The notes under the pieces are model-generated. The model was not told the origin of the DNA, did no database searches, and saw only the letters and a program-made list of their open reading frames with translations. A stretch of DNA of 64,000 nt from Pseudodesulfovibrio thermohalotolerans (lineage in GTDB: Bacteria; Desulfobacterota; Desulfovibrionia; Desulfovibrionales; Desulfovibrionaceae): assembly GCF_021353295.2 (NCBI RefSeq), contig NZ_CP120635.1, positions 1,877,501 through 1,941,500 on the forward strand, in the 5' to 3' direction. Both the position numbers and the translations under genes were made by a program. Numbering within the stretch: the first letter of the stretch is position 1; every line of letters begins with the position of its first letter. This document shows, one piece after another, positions 51,536-59,477 of the stretch.

Positions 51536-53356
51536 CGTGGAATCTCCTTCGGGTTGGGATTGGTCGGGCTGGCTCTGAAGGGACGCCACCTGCAGAATCC
51601 TGGCGTTCTCGTCCGCGCCTTTGCGGTCGAGCAGTCCCAGTCCGGTGAAAGTGACGCCGTGCAGAATCTCGAAAACGGGTTGGCCGCCCACATCACGGCC
51701 CTTGAATTTGCGCAGGTGGGTGCAGTAGTCGGCCTTGTTCTGGAAGCGCTTGTGGCAGACCGAGCATTCGCCTTCCTGGTAGTCGCACTCCATGGAGACC
51801 TGGGAGATGATCCCGCGCTTCATCAGCTTGTAGGCCAGCCGGGCGGCCGGGGTGTCGTGGACATACAGCTCGCCGACGCATTCCACGCGGCCGCCGTTGT
51901 CGTCCTCCAGGTAGTCGGCGGCGACGATGCCACCCACGATGTCGTTGAACTCCTGCGAATGCTGCAGATCGACCTTCTTGTTCACGGCCGTCATGTGCCG
52001 ACCGGACAACTCCTCGGCGGTGAAGTGGTCGCCGTTCTTGTTGGTCCCGGTTCGGCAGAGCACGAAGCTGAACTGGGGGTCGCCCGCCGAACCGACATCC
52101 ATGGCCTCGGTCGCGAGGCGTTCACCATCGCCCAGCCGGATGTCCACGGGGATGCTGGTGTGGAAGTTCGCGGCGGCGGCCATCGGAACGGGTTTCTCCT
52201 CCCGTTCGGCGCTGGCCTTGGCCCCGGGAGCGCAGACGAACAGACGTTCTTTGGCGTTGGAAGCCTCGCCGTGCTTGGAGGTGATGGCGTAGTGGTGATC
52301 CTTGGACTTCATCCGGCTCTGTTTGCCGAAGGAGCCGATGATCCGCTTCATCTCCTGCTCGTTGGGATAGGCGTGATCGCGGTAGGAAATCAGCCAGTGC
52401 GGAATGTGCTTGGCATTGCCGAGAAAGGTCTGGAAGAACTCGCTGGCGTTGGCCTTGGTGACGGTCTTGTGGTCGGTCTCGTAATACTTGACCTTGGTGT
52501 CGGCCTTGATTTCGAGCCCTTCCCAATAGGTCATGAGCCCTTCCACGAAGTGGTAGGCCCGCTCGTAGTTGGTAGTCGAAAACTCGGTGGCGTAGGGCGG
52601 ATCGAAGTAGGCCAGATCCGCCTTGGCTTTCGGCAGCAGGTCGTTGATGTCCTGCCGGTGGGCCTTGTTCTCCTTGTCGTTGTCGAAGACCAGGGCGTTG
52701 ATGCGCTGCAGGTTCTTGCGCAGACGATCCTTGAATTCGTCTGGGGTGTCCTGGCGGCGGCCATAGTCGGTGGACGACGAGAAGTGGCCGAAGCCGCCCT
52801 TGCCGCTCATGCAGGTCTTGCCGAGGCCGAACAGGGCGATGTCTTTCTTGAAGCCGGAGAGCTTGTCGCAGTTGGCGCGGATGGTGTCGATCAGCGCATG
52901 GACGCCCTTGGCGAAGAAAATGCCCTTGAAGTTGTCCTGAACGAAGCTGCCCGCCTTGGCGTTGTCGGCCAGGAGCGCCTCGATCTCGTCCTCGCTCAGG
53001 CGAACCGAGTTGTTCTCGATGATCGCCTTGGCGGCGTGGTGGCAGTAGCGGAGCCGGTCGTTGGCGATGACCTGGAGGCCCTTGGTCTTGTACATGTAGG
53101 CCACGACCGCAGACCCCGAAAAGGCGTCGAGCACGGTGCCAACGCCTTCCGGGGTATGCTTCCAGATCCAGTCGACGAGCTTCTGCTTACTGCCGATGTA
53201 GTTGGTGATGTACTTGGGGCGCTTCTCGGGAGGGAGCTCTTCAGGAGCGGACTGTTCGGCGGCCTCGGTCCCGAGCGCATCGGGATCGAGAGTCAGCGCC
53301 GCATCGGCCTCCAGTAGAAACGCCAGCCTTTCCAGGTCTGTGGCGAACAGTTCCAT
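50948..53356 (-). CDS. Adenine methyltransferase / prohead protease / scaffold fusion
   Basis: 802 aa from the ATG at 53356 (GGAG upstream). Residues about 45-380 are a D12-class N6-adenine methyltransferase: YIGSKQKL (53-60), DAFSGS (77-82), DPPY (252-255). Residues about 400-585 are an S78-type prohead protease: likely catalytic His466 in DLQHSQEF and Ser521 in SQVSMEC; a C-x2-C-x10-C-x-H cluster (531-547) follows. Residues about 608-802 form an acidic coiled-coil scaffold. No frameshift or stop separates the parts. It heads the capsid block after promoter-like P4. Confidence 0.88.
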   Translation of the reverse strand: MELFATDLERLAFLLEADAALTLDPDALGTEAAEQSAPEELPPEKRPKYITNYIGSKQKLVDWIWKHTPEGVGTVLDAFSGSAVVAYMYKTKGLQVIANDRLRYCHHAAKAIIENNSVRLSEDEIEALLADNAKAGSFVQDNFKGIFFAKGVHALIDTIRANCDKLSGFKKDIALFGLGKTCMSGKGGFGHFSSSTDYGRRQDTPDEFKDRLRKNLQRINALVFDNDKENKAHRQDINDLLPKAKADLAYFDPPYATEFSTTNYERAYHFVEGLMTYWEGLEIKADTKVKYYETDHKTVTKANASEFFQTFLGNAKHIPHWLISYRDHAYPNEQEMKRIIGSFGKQSRMKSKDHHYAITSKHGEASNAKERLFVCAPGAKASAEREEKPVPMAAAANFHTSIPVDIRLGDGERLATEAMDVGSAGDPQFSFVLCRTGTNKNGDHFTAEELSGRHMTAVNKKVDLQHSQEFNDIVGGIVAADYLEDDNGGRVECVGELYVHDTPAARLAYKLMKRGIISQVSMECDYQEGECSVCHKRFQNKADYCTHLRKFKGRDVGGQPVFEILHGVTFTGLGLLDRKGADENARILQVASLQSQPDQSQPEGDSTMEDKTKPTEDPAAKTESDAAKKKPAQQEGDPARVTDLEKENRQLKAQVAELQKRVQELEAEQKAAACRSRAKKLLTRLEKQGLSFASDEDREAELKRLAELSDEAFAATEAAYERLPKSAKADKDKEEKPADSDQGGKPAAKASTETPLRSDAGVRPHDVDDRKVSLEDRLRDGFMAAYRNRVGEDTPEHSEINA
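52162..52197 (-). promoter_or_regulatory. Possible internal ribosome site before the protease part
   Basis: GGGAGGAG (52196-52203 region on the minus strand) precedes the in-frame ATG at 52183 by 12 bases. Translation here would yield the protease-scaffold (about 411 aa) without the methyltransferase. The spacing is longer than ideal. It suggests that the fusion joined two once-separate genes and kept the old ribosome site. Confidence 0.4.
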
Positions 53357-53380
53357 CAACGTCTCCGGTCAGTTTGCTGT

Positions 53381-53403
53381 GCTCTCCGCGACCTGCGGGG
53401 AGC
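53381..53403 (-). other. Leader hairpin after promoter-like element P4
   Basis: Nine-base arms (53381-53389 and 53395-53403) pair with one mismatch around a 5-base loop, just inside the expected transcript start near 53407. Together with the similar hairpin after P1 this suggests a recurring leader design. Confidence 0.45.
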
Positions 53404-53410
53404 GTTCAGC

Positions 53411-53446
53411 GGTTACTTACCGGAAGCGTCGGCGATGTGTCGGAGG
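53411..53446 (-). promoter_or_regulatory. Late-promoter-like element P4
   Basis: Same 36-base element: minus-strand CCGACA and TAAGTA with an 18-base spacer. It leads into the capsid block (start 53356). On its upstream side lies the inserted plus-strand restriction cargo rather than the head gene, showing where the cargo interrupted the late cluster. Confidence 0.65.
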
Positions 53447-53509
53447 GTGACGGCGAATTTCAGCGGACGGGACTTGGGGGGAAATTTATGGAAGTTGCCG
53501 AGATTTGGC

Positions 53510-53538
53510 TTGAAAATCGGCCTGGTATTCGTTATTTT
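53510..53538 (+). promoter_or_regulatory. Possible promoter of the PstI-type restriction cargo
   Basis: TTGAAA (53510-53515) and TATTTT (53533-53538) are spaced by 17 bases in an A/T-rich stretch before the HTH gene at 53584. A second -10-like hexamer, TATTAT, follows at 53540. Promoter activity is inferred only from box similarity and composition. Confidence 0.4.
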
Positions 53539-53583
53539 CTATTATCATGTTTTATTACAGAATTCAGAAAAGCGGTGACTGAC

Positions 53584-53796
53584 ATGGAACCACAAGACAA
53601 ATGGCTGACCATCGAGGAGCTTTCCGGTTATCTGAAGATGAGCCGCAGCAAGCTCTACCAGATGGCCCAGAAAGGCGAGCTGCCCGGTTCCAAGATCGGA
53701 ACCCAGTGGCGGTTCGACCGGGACCGGATCGATGCGTGGATGAACGAAAAAATGAGCGCACCAAGCAAACGAAAAACGGGGGCTCAACATGCCTGA
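53584..53796 (+). CDS. Excisionase-family HTH protein of the restriction cargo
   Basis: 70 aa. MEPQDKWLTIEELSGYLKMSRSKLYQMAQKGELPGSKIGTQWRFDRDRIDAWM is a MerR/excisionase-type DNA-binding fold. It overlaps the methyltransferase start by 8 bases, so it may control expression timing as C proteins do, though it is not of the usual C-protein family. A longer frame upstream lacks support. The twin of the protein at 20638. Confidence 0.8.
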   Translation: MEPQDKWLTIEELSGYLKMSRSKLYQMAQKGELPGSKIGTQWRFDRDRIDAWMNEKMSAPSKRKTGAQHA

Positions 53797-55327
53797 AGCT
53801 TTATTGAAAGAACCTCTAAATCTTCTGTCTCGGGCGGATGCTTCGAGGAAAATTGCAAACGGCAAGCTCAAGGTGGAAACCAAAAGTGCTTTTGGCCAGT
53901 ATATGACCCCGGCCACGGTTGCCTCGTTTATGGCTTCGTTGTTTCCCGCCCCATCAAGTCAGAATATCCGGCTGTTGGACCCCGGAGCAGGTGTCGGCAG
54001 TCTGACATCCGCTTTTGTCGAACATCTCTGCAAAGGTAAAAACGGCTATCGTATTGATTTGGACGCCTACGAAATAGACTCGGTAATGCGTTCCTATCTG
54101 GAGAAGAATCTTGATCTGTGCGAAATAACCGCAGCGAAAAGCGGTGGTTCGGTGGCGTGGCGCATTATTGCTGAGGACTTCATAACCGAAGCATCAAAGA
54201 AGGCGGCTTCGCTTAATAGCCTGTGGCCTGAAAAGGTGGATAAGTACACGCACTGCATTATGAATCCTCCCTATAAAAAGATTTCCAGCGCATCACGCCA
54301 CCGGGCATGTCTTCGCACCGCCGGAATTGAAACGGTTAACCTGTATTCAGCTTTCGTTGCCTTGTCCTTGCTGTTACTGGAAAAAGGCGGATATCTGGTT
54401 GCAATCATTCCCAGGAGTTTTTGCAATGGACCGTACTATCGTCCATTCCGGGAGTTCATGCTGAAACATGCCGCTGTGCGGCGCATTCATCTGTTTGGCT
54501 CCAGAAACAAGGCGTTTAGGGAAGATAAGGTTCTTCAGGAAAATATCATCGTGGCGCTTGAAAAAGGTGGTCTGCAAAAAGGTGTCACTGTCTCGACTTC
54601 CACCGACGATACATTCTCCGACACATTCATTTCCGATTATCAATTCAGAGAAATTGTCCGCGAGGATGACAAAGAACTTTTTATTCATATCCCGGCGACA
54701 CCGGAAGCTGATTTTCTGGACGATGCGAAAGCATTTAACTACTCGCTTTCGCAACTTGGCATACAGGTTTCAACCGGTCCGGTTGTGGATTTTCGCATGA
54801 AGGATCACTTGAAAGCCATGCCTGAAGCCGGAACAGTGCCGTTGTTGTACCCATGTCATTTCAAGGGACAGTCCATGCAATGGCCGATAGTAGGAGGGAA
54901 AAAGCCCAATGCGATTCTGTGCAATAAGGAAACGCAAAAATGGCTTTATCCGAATGGCTTTTATACTGTGGTGCGCCGTTTTTCATCAAAAGAAGAAAGG
55001 CGGAGAATTGTGGCGAGCGTTGTTGCCCCTGCGGTGTTTGGTGGAGTGGAGAAGCTTGGCTTGGAAAATCACCTCAATGTTTTCCATAGCAATAAAGGGC
55101 CGCTAACAGAGGCCCTTGCAAGAGGGCTTTCCGTCTTTCTGAATTCAACGGCTGTTGATGACAACTTCCGGCGGTTCAGCGGCCACACACAAGTCAATGC
55201 AACCGATCTTAAACTTATGAAGTACCCGAGCCGCAAGGCCCTCATTGAACTCGGACAATGGGCAATCAAGCAAGGGGAGTTGACTCAGGATATGATCGAC
55301 GAAGAAATGGAGAGAATTGCGGAATGA
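53789..55327 (+). CDS. PstI/BsuBI-type N6-adenine DNA methyltransferase
   Basis: 512 aa. FGQYMTP (35-41), LLDPGAGVGSL (62-72) and NPPY (159-162) are the gamma-class methyltransferase motifs. Length and partner match M.PstI/M.BsuBI, which modify CTGCAG. Its composition is lower in G+C than the phage genes around it. It overlaps the endonuclease start by 4 bases and the HTH end by 8. Confidence 0.88.
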   Translation: MPEALLKEPLNLLSRADASRKIANGKLKVETKSAFGQYMTPATVASFMASLFPAPSSQNIRLLDPGAGVGSLTSAFVEHLCKGKNGYRIDLDAYEIDSVMRSYLEKNLDLCEITAAKSGGSVAWRIIAEDFITEASKKAASLNSLWPEKVDKYTHCIMNPPYKKISSASRHRACLRTAGIETVNLYSAFVALSLLLLEKGGYLVAIIPRSFCNGPYYRPFREFMLKHAAVRRIHLFGSRNKAFREDKVLQENIIVALEKGGLQKGVTVSTSTDDTFSDTFISDYQFREIVREDDKELFIHIPATPEADFLDDAKAFNYSLSQLGIQVSTGPVVDFRMKDHLKAMPEAGTVPLLYPCHFKGQSMQWPIVGGKKPNAILCNKETQKWLYPNGFYTVVRRFSSKEERRRIVASVVAPAVFGGVEKLGLENHLNVFHSNKGPLTEALARGLSVFLNSTAVDDNFRRFSGHTQVNATDLKLMKYPSRKALIELGQWAIKQGELTQDMIDEEMERIAE

Positions 55328-56280
55328 ACCAGACCAACAACCATAAGCAAATCAGTGACGCGATCAATATCCTGGTAGCTCTTGGAATGCCGAGGGCGCA
55401 GCAGAACGAACGTTCCGCGCTCTGTCTTCTTGCCTTGTTGAATCTCACACCCGGCAAGAAGTGGAAGGAGTCTGAAAAACCGTTGATGGGGATAACGCCC
55501 ATCATGGATTGGGCGCGTGAGCACTATCAAAAAGAGTACGCCCCAAATACTCGGGAAACCGTCAGGCGGCAAACCATGCATCAGTTCGTGGATGCAGGAA
55601 TCGCACTCTACAATCCAGACAAACCCAACCGGCCTGTAAACAGCCCCAAGGCCGTTTACCAGATCGAAGATACCGTTCTGGAGTTGCTACGTTCCTTCGG
55701 TACTTCGATGTGGCATGACAACCTGACGTCCTACCTTGCCGACCGCGAAACCCTTGCGGCGCGTTACGCAATGGAACGGGAGCAAAATCGGGTTCCCGTG
55801 AAAATCGCCAAGGGCAAGGAGATCACCCTGAGTCCCGGCGAGCACAGCGAATTGATACGAGACATTATTGAGGAGTTCGGGCCTCGATTCGTTCCCGGCG
55901 GCGTGCTGATCTATGCTGGCGATACCGGTGACAAATGGGGATATTTCGATGCGCCTTTGCTCTCCGATCTTGGCATCAGTGTCGATTCTCACGGGAAAAT
56001 GCCCGATGTCGTTCTGTTCTGTCCGAAAAGAAACTGGCTGTTACTCGTTGAATCCGTTACCAGTCACGGCCCTGTGGACGGCAAAAGACATGCGGAACTG
56101 TCACAGCTTTTCGCCAATTCCAAAGCGGGGCTTGTCTATGTCACCGCCTTTCCAAACCGTTCTCTCATGGGGCGGTATCTTGGAGAAATCGCCTGGGAAA
56201 CGGAAGTATGGGTGGCTGACGCCCCTTCCCATCTGATTCATTTCAACGGAGAGCGATTCCTCGGACCTTACAAGGACTGA
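55324..56280 (+). CDS. PstI/BsuBI-type restriction endonuclease
   Basis: 318 aa, near R.BsuBI in length. Family features include LVALGMPRAQQNERSALCLLALL near the start, VPGGVLIYAGDTGDKWGYFD in the middle and SHGKMPDVVLFCPKRNWLLLVESVTSHGPVDGKRHAEL at the catalytic region. It likely cuts CTGCAG, by family. It starts within the methyltransferase stop (ATGA), which delays it relative to the methylase. It converges on the head gene. Confidence 0.88.
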   Translation: MNQTNNHKQISDAINILVALGMPRAQQNERSALCLLALLNLTPGKKWKESEKPLMGITPIMDWAREHYQKEYAPNTRETVRRQTMHQFVDAGIALYNPDKPNRPVNSPKAVYQIEDTVLELLRSFGTSMWHDNLTSYLADRETLAARYAMEREQNRVPVKIAKGKEITLSPGEHSELIRDIIEEFGPRFVPGGVLIYAGDTGDKWGYFDAPLLSDLGISVDSHGKMPDVVLFCPKRNWLLLVESVTSHGPVDGKRHAELSQLFANSKAGLVYVTAFPNRSLMGRYLGEIAWETEVWVADAPSHLIHFNGERFLGPYKD

Positions 56281-56337
56281 ACAACTACTGCCTTCCCCGT
56301 CCATTCATGGTCCAAAGCCTCTTTCGGCAAGGTTTCA

Positions 56338-57897
56338 TTATCGGTCCCGGATCTGCCGGAGAATCCACTTTCTCAGCGTTTCCTCGGTCGCCAGCCGGAT
56401 CAGCGCCTCGACAAGCTGCTGCTTGTTCTTGAGGATGCCGATGCCGTGCTTCTGTTTGGCCGCCGCGAGTTCCTTGCCCATCAGGCCGCTGTGATCCACG
56501 CCGGGCTCCAGCTTGTCCAGCAGCTCGATGGTCTCCTGCTTGGTCATGTTGAGGGAGATGCCGTTCTCCTTCGCCATCTCCTTGAGCTGCTGGGCGGTCA
56601 TGCCCTCCAGCCCCTCGGCGGGCGGGATCTTCGCCATCTGGGCTGCGAGCAGCTTGGCCTGTTTGAGTTCCGCCTGTTTCAGTCCGAGCAGCTCGACCAG
56701 TTCTTCCTTGGTCCGCAGCAGGCCGATCTTGTGTTCCTTGAGCTTGGCGCTGAGCGCCGCTCCGGCCAGGTCACCGTGATCGATCCCCGGTTCGGCCAGG
56801 TCGAGCAGCTTGATGAAATCGGCCTTGGTCCGGGCAATGGCCACGCCGTTCTGTTTCGCCAGGGTCTGGAGCTGTTTAACCGTCAGCGAGCCGAGGTCGG
56901 CAATGTCGCCGTTTTCAAAGGCGCTCTTGAGCTTGGCGTTCTCCTTGGCCTGGGCGTCGGCCATGCCTTCCAGCACGTGGGGCGGGAGAATGCAGGCGTC
57001 CCCCTGCGATGCCTGGGCGGCGGCCTTGGTGGCCATCTCGCTACCGCAGACGGTCATCGGCCAGGCCACGATGTTGGTACAGCGGCAGTGCGGATGCGCG
57101 GGTTGCTGGGGGAACTTGTCGATGGGAAAGGTCTTGCCGTCCAGGCCGCCGCAGACCGGGCACATGCGCTCATCCTCCATGGCCAGCCATTCCAGTTTCT
57201 GGATGCCGACCCGCTCGTGGAACTTGAGCCTGCCCATGTTGTGGGCGCGGAGGACCTCGGTGCGGGCGATCATCTCCATGCGGTACTGAGCCTTGTTGAA
57301 CACCCGGCTTCCGGCCTGGCGAAAGGAGTCCTTGTCGATGATCACCTTGCCCATATCCCGGACGATGTCGTCGGCTCCCTTGCCCGTGGCGACGCCGTTC
57401 AGGATGGTGCGCTTGATGCCGTCTGCGAGTTCGCGGTGAACGTCACCGGCGAGTGTGAGGTTGTACTGCGCCATGAAGTCGAGAGCATTGGTGTCGACGA
57501 TGGTGAACACCTTGGTGGCCAGCTTGTCGATGCCTTCGGGTTTGAGGTCGGCGTAGAACGGCAGCGCCGCGTCGGCGAGTTCGCCGATTCCCTGCTGGAT
57601 GCCGAGCTTGAAGGAGTCCTTGGTTGTCTTGCGAAAGACCAGGGTCTGCTCCCGCTTGAGCCGCTTCATGGTGTCGTCGAGTTCGAGCTGGAGCTTTTCC
57701 AGCCCTTTGAGGGCGGCGAGCTTGTTGTCCGGCAGGGAGCCGAGGGAGCGGTACTGGAGAATGGCGCGGGCGACCTCGTCTTCGGCCTGTTTCAGTGCCT
57801 GGGTGAGTTGGGCCGTGACCTGGTCGTTGTAGCGGTTGCGGGCCGTCAGGCTTTTCAGGGTGGCCGCCTGGATGCGCTGCTTGAGGTCCGACGGCAT
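56338..57897 (-). CDS. Head morphogenesis protein (Mu F/SPP1 gp7-like) with C-terminal SAP-like repeats
   Basis: 519 aa. The minor head domain ends in ARTEVLRAHNMGRLKFHERV and MCPVCGGLDGKTF...HPHCRC (245-273), the Cys/His motif of this family. Residues about 336-405 and 430-502 form two long repeats, each with two SAP-like helix pairs (LTVKQLQTLAKQNGV / MTAQQLKEMAKENGI and AKLKEHKIGLLRTKEELVELL / AAKQKHGIGILKNKQQLVEAL). Standard family members lack these. The start is coupled by TGATG to the portal stop. Confidence 0.85.
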   Translation of the reverse strand: MPSDLKQRIQAATLKSLTARNRYNDQVTAQLTQALKQAEDEVARAILQYRSLGSLPDNKLAALKGLEKLQLELDDTMKRLKREQTLVFRKTTKDSFKLGIQQGIGELADAALPFYADLKPEGIDKLATKVFTIVDTNALDFMAQYNLTLAGDVHRELADGIKRTILNGVATGKGADDIVRDMGKVIIDKDSFRQAGSRVFNKAQYRMEMIARTEVLRAHNMGRLKFHERVGIQKLEWLAMEDERMCPVCGGLDGKTFPIDKFPQQPAHPHCRCTNIVAWPMTVCGSEMATKAAAQASQGDACILPPHVLEGMADAQAKENAKLKSAFENGDIADLGSLTVKQLQTLAKQNGVAIARTKADFIKLLDLAEPGIDHGDLAGAALSAKLKEHKIGLLRTKEELVELLGLKQAELKQAKLLAAQMAKIPPAEGLEGMTAQQLKEMAKENGISLNMTKQETIELLDKLEPGVDHSGLMGKELAAAKQKHGIGILKNKQQLVEALIRLATEETLRKWILRQIRDR

Positions 57898-59405
57898 CAG
57901 CGGGGCTCCCGGCGGTCGATGAAGCGACAGGCCGGGGCGTCGAAAGTACGCTCGCTGTTGTGGACCCGGCAGTGGTTGGTGTCGGCAATGAAGTGGCTGC
58001 ACTCGTCGCACACGGCAGCAATGCCGGTGGACTCCAGGTCGCCCGACCAGACCAATGCCGCCTCCGCCGTGGGTTCATCGTTCTCGGCCGGAATCCCGAG
58101 CATCTTCCGGGCGCGAGGCACGCTGAGGATGCCGGAGACGACCATATCCACCACCGGCTTCACCTGCTTCTCGTCCATCAGGTCGATCTGCTTACGTTCG
58201 GTCTCGCGGTTGGCGGCCTCGATGTCCGGGTCCAGGTCCATCTTGAGCTGAAGGCTGGAGCGGCTGATGAGCTTGCGGTCGTAGAGTTCGATGAGGAGCT
58301 TCTTGAAATCGACCGCGTCGCTGGGGTCGAGGTCGTTGAAGATGAACTGGATGCTTTTGTCGCCGTGGCCGTTTAGCTCCATCCAGTCGTCGAACACCCA
58401 GTCGAGGAGCTTGCGTGCGGCCTGTTTGATCTCGCGGATCATGACCATCATCTTCTGCATGCTCACCGAGGCGGTGGCGAAATTCGGGCCGTCGCCGGTC
58501 ACCAGCGAGCGTGACAGACCCAGGGCCACCACGATGTCTTCCTTCACCTCCTTGACCTTGTCCTCGACGTTGAGGACCTGACCGTCGGTGCCGTGGGTTT
58601 CGACATTGACGTAGAACGGGACCACCAGGCCGCTTTTCATGTCCATCTTGTTGACCATGTCGCGGACCTGTTCGAGCATCCGCTGATCCGGCATCACCAT
58701 CTTCTGGCCGAACGCGCCGCCCACCTTGAGCAGGCGGAACGGTGTGGCCCAGCGCTTGGCGATGGCCTGTTCGGCCCGGCGGTAGTCGCGCAGCAGTTCG
58801 ATGGCTTGAAAAGCGGGAAGCACGAGGGAGTTGCCCCGGGGCGAGAAGGCCGGTGCGTCCCATTTGAGGTGGACCACCTGCTCGACGGGCAGTGGAATGG
58901 ATTCGCCGCCGCCGGGTGTGTCCTCGGGAAATTGCCGGGCCTCGATCAGTTCGCCCTGGGCGTATTTGACCTTGACCGAAACCGGGTTGACGCAGACCAG
59001 CTCCTCGATGTCCTGGCCGGACTTGGTGAAGCGCTTGAAGCCGATGGCGTCGCCTTTCACCAGGAGCTGAAGAACCATGTCCTTGATGAACTGCGAGACG
59101 TTCAACCGCCAGGCAGCCTCCAGAGCCTGCTCCTTGAGGGTCTCGTCATCGCTGGTGATTTTGATCTCGTCGCCCACGGCGAAGGTGCGCCAGGAGTTGA
59201 CGCAGTTCTTCACCAACGGCTCCTCGACGTAGTATTCCCAGGCCTTGCGGGCGCGTTCTTCCCAGGTGGCCGGAATCGCTTCGGCGGCGTTGACCTTGCT
59301 GAAGGCGGCCGAGTCGAGCGCGGCCGCTGCGGCCAGCGGCGCGATGACAAAGCCGGTGGTGTCCAGGCTTTCGGGTTGTTCGTCCTGATTGGCGGTGCTT
59401 TCCAC
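57897..59405 (-). CDS. Portal protein (GTG start) with C-terminal Cys cluster
   Basis: About 502 aa. The GTG at 59405 follows GAGAGGA; in-frame ATG options further upstream lack ribosome sites. VVALGLSRSLVTGDGPNFATASVSMQKMMVMIREIKQ and the preceding strands mark a phage portal. The C terminus has Cys466, Cys469, Cys479 and Cys493 (CDECSHF...NHCRVH...APACRF), which could bind zinc or iron. It lies between terminase and head morphogenesis genes, after P5. Confidence 0.85.
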   Translation of the reverse strand: MESTANQDEQPESLDTTGFVIAPLAAAAALDSAAFSKVNAAEAIPATWEERARKAWEYYVEEPLVKNCVNSWRTFAVGDEIKITSDDETLKEQALEAAWRLNVSQFIKDMVLQLLVKGDAIGFKRFTKSGQDIEELVCVNPVSVKVKYAQGELIEARQFPEDTPGGGESIPLPVEQVVHLKWDAPAFSPRGNSLVLPAFQAIELLRDYRRAEQAIAKRWATPFRLLKVGGAFGQKMVMPDQRMLEQVRDMVNKMDMKSGLVVPFYVNVETHGTDGQVLNVEDKVKEVKEDIVVALGLSRSLVTGDGPNFATASVSMQKMMVMIREIKQAARKLLDWVFDDWMELNGHGDKSIQFIFNDLDPSDAVDFKKLLIELYDRKLISRSSLQLKMDLDPDIEAANRETERKQIDLMDEKQVKPVVDMVVSGILSVPRARKMLGIPAENDEPTAEAALVWSGDLESTGIAAVCDECSHFIADTNHCRVHNSERTFDAPACRFIDRREPR

Positions 59406-59477
59406 GTGATCCTCTCGGTAGTTTCGGCCATGACAGCCGCACATCCGGCCCGTGTGGACCGAACCCGGCTCGATGCC

